Assembly (NCBI GenBank): GCA_027335545.1
Contig: DAHWHV010000575.1
Location: 1 to 7,860, forward strand
DNA: 7,860 nt
Source: Clostridia bacterium
GTDB taxonomy: Bacteria > Bacillota_E > RBS10-35 > JAJYVN01
Direction of reading: 5' to 3'
The notes under the pieces were generated by a model. That model was not told where the DNA came from, made no database searches, and was given only the letters and a program-made list of their open reading frames with translations. This document shows positions 6,610 to 7,860 of this stretch, piece by piece. The position numbers and the translations under genes were made by a program. Position 1 is the first letter of the stretch. Each line of letters opens with the position of its first letter.

Positions 6610-7860
6610 GTGGGTGCGCTGGAGCCTCCCGATTTCAAGCGGCGGCCGAACAGCGCCCTGCCGGTGCGCTTCTTCGGCCTTGGCCTCCTCGGCCTCCTCC
6701 TGCTGCAGGCGGGCATCGCCCAGGACCCCCAGGCCCTCCGCTGGCCCCTGCCGGCGCACGGCATCCTGCTGCTGCACCTAGCGGTCCTGGGCTGGATCAC
6801 CCCGGTGATGATGGGCGCGGACTACCAACTCATCCCCGTGGTGCTGCACCGCCCCCTCCCCGCCCAGGGACTGGCCACGGCCGTCCTCGGGGTGTATGCC
6901 GTCGGCGTGACCGTCTTCCTGCTGGGGTGGGGGGCCGGGCAGCCGGCGCTGATCGCCGTGGGGGGCGCGACGGCCGGGTGCGCCCTCCTGGCCTTCTGTG
7001 CCCACGCCGGCGGGGTCCTGGCGCGGGTGGAACGCTGGGGACCGACGGCCCTGGGCCTCGGCGGCGGCCTGGCCTTTCTGGCGCTCACCGCCGTCGCCGG
7101 GCCGTACCTGGCGCTCGCCGTGGGGGGGGCCGTGCCAGCCGGGGCCTTCACGACCCTGCGCGCCCTGCACGCCACGGTGGGGCTCGGCGGCTGGCTCCTG
7201 CTGACGATCATGGGCGCCAGCTACCAGTTGCTGCCCTTCTTCGCCGCCACGGGTCCGGCGTTCCAACCCCGCTGCGGCACGGTCGCCGTCGCCTGCACCG
7301 CCGCCGGAACGGTGCTGCTGCTGGTGACTGCCCTGGCGCCCGCGCTACCCGCGTCCGCCGGCCTAGCGGCGACCGGCCTCGGCGTGGCCGGCTGGATCTA
7401 TGACCTCGTGCGGTTGGCGCGCCACGGCCGCCAGGCCCGCCGGGAGCCGGTCGTCGCCTACTCCCTTTCGGCGGCGGCCGCCATCGCGGCGGGGGGTGCG
7501 GTCGCCGCCGCCGCCTGGGCGGCGCACGATGCGCGACTCGCCCTGGCCGCCGCGCTCCTTTGCGCCGTGGGCGGGCCGTCGCTGCTGATCCTTGGCCAGT
7601 TGCAGAAGATCCTGCCGTTCATCGCCGCCCTGGACGCCGCCGTGAACGCCAAGCGCCGGGGACGGGTGCCCAAGACGGAGGAGCTGTTCCCGCGCGCCCG
7701 CGCCTTCGCCCTCCTCTGGGCCCTCGCCGCCGGGTTCGCGTCGCAGGTGACGGGACTGGCGCTGGGCCGCCCATGGGTCGTGCGCCTCGGCGCCGCCGTC
7801 CTGCTGGCCGCCGCGGTGGTCTACGCGCTGCAGCAGGCGCGGGCCCTGGCCGCCTGGCTG
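6610..7860 (+). CDS. 12-helix membrane protein, tandem paralogue B of the preceding gene (3' end outside window)
   Basis: The frame is open from GTG 6610 to the right edge without a stop, giving at least 417 residues. The motifs match paralogue A at the same spacing: H56-x4-GW-x9-Y72-QLIP in helix 2, HAG with H132 in helix 4, and H187-x6-GW-x9-Y205-QLLP in helix 6. A degenerate third copy, GQLQKILPF (329-337), has Q332 in place of the tyrosine. Its tail aligns with that of paralogue A: GRVPKTEELFPRARA matches ERVPLLREMYDERLA, and PWVVRLGA matches PWLLRLGA. Paralogue A ends about where this window stops, so probably only a few residues are missing. The pair looks like an old duplication and could form a heterodimer or two related subunits. 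The protein is probably a heme-binding inner-membrane component, but no known enzyme is assigned. Confidence in the coding call is high and in the function low. Confidence 0.8.
   Translation, partial: MGALEPPDFKRRPNSALPVRFFGLGLLGLLLLQAGIAQDPQALRWPLPAHGILLLHLAVLGWITPVMMGADYQLIPVVLHRPLPAQGLATAVLGVYAVGVTVFLLGWGAGQPALIAVGGATAGCALLAFCAHAGGVLARVERWGPTALGLGGGLAFLALTAVAGPYLALAVGGAVPAGAFTTLRALHATVGLGGWLLLTIMGASYQLLPFFAATGPAFQPRCGTVAVACTAAGTVLLLVTALAPALPASAGLAATGLGVAGWIYDLVRLARHGRQARREPVVAYSLSAAAAIAAGGAVAAAAWAAHDARLALAAALLCAVGGPSLLILGQLQKILPFIAALDAAVNAKRRGRVPKTEELFPRARAFALLWALAAGFASQVTGLALGRPWVVRLGAAVLLAAAVVYALQQARALAAWL

Noticed and set aside
5219..6781. 520-residue + strand open frame covering paralogue A in another frame
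   Set aside because: Arg/Gly/Pro-rich throughout, while the real frame gives 12 hydrophobic helices with repeated motifs and an ideal ribosome binding site.
1..7860. CRISPR array, tRNA/rRNA, insertion sequence or attachment-site repeats
   Set aside because: I searched by eye for spaced direct repeats, cloverleaf-like segments, transposase motifs and terminal inverted repeats and found none that could be supported.

Overview
The window is very GC-rich (by eye well above 70%). All five genes are on the + strand, and several start with GTG behind strong GGAGG-type ribosome binding sites. This fits a high-GC bacterium. Thermophilic high-GC Firmicutes, Actinobacteria, Deinococcota and Proteobacteria all remain possible, and nothing here (no rRNA, tRNA or marker gene) fixes the phylum.

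Left part (1-4229): two closely spaced genes. The first, cut by the left edge, is the C-terminal part of a DUF1156/COG1743-type adenine-specific DNA methyltransferase with a DPPY catalytic motif. Sixteen bases later starts a 968-residue DUF499/COG1483-type P-loop ATPase. These two families are known neighbours in restriction-modification-like, putatively anti-phage loci. Helicase or nuclease partners, if present, would lie upstream of the window. A run of G-tracts (G8, G7, G5, G6) encodes a Gly/Ala-rich linker before the conserved C-terminal domain of the ATPase.

Boundary (4230-4569): about 340 bases without a supportable gene. It holds a GC-rich hairpin just after the ATPase gene and a candidate promoter with a CRP-like palindrome.

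Right part (4570-7860): a membrane/respiratory-looking set. It contains a four-helix CopD-like protein, then two tandem paralogous 12-helix proteins resembling a diverged heme-copper oxidase subunit I; the second runs off the right edge. Both paralogues carry a recurring H-x(4 or 6)-GW-x9-Y-[QR]-L-x-P motif in helices 2 and 6, and a histidine-free relic in helix 10. This matches the pseudo-threefold layout of subunit I but lacks the helix-10 histidines needed for an oxidase.

The most striking non-coding signal is a pair of identical-architecture control regions. GGTGA-N6-TCACC, followed exactly 21 bases later by (G/T)ATGCT, occurs once before the CopD-like gene and once before the first 12-helix gene. 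This is the geometry of a class II CRP/FNR-activated promoter (centre at -41.5). It suggests that one CRP/FNR-family regulator controls both transcription units, which links the CopD-like protein functionally to the 12-helix pair and separates them from the methylase/ATPase locus.
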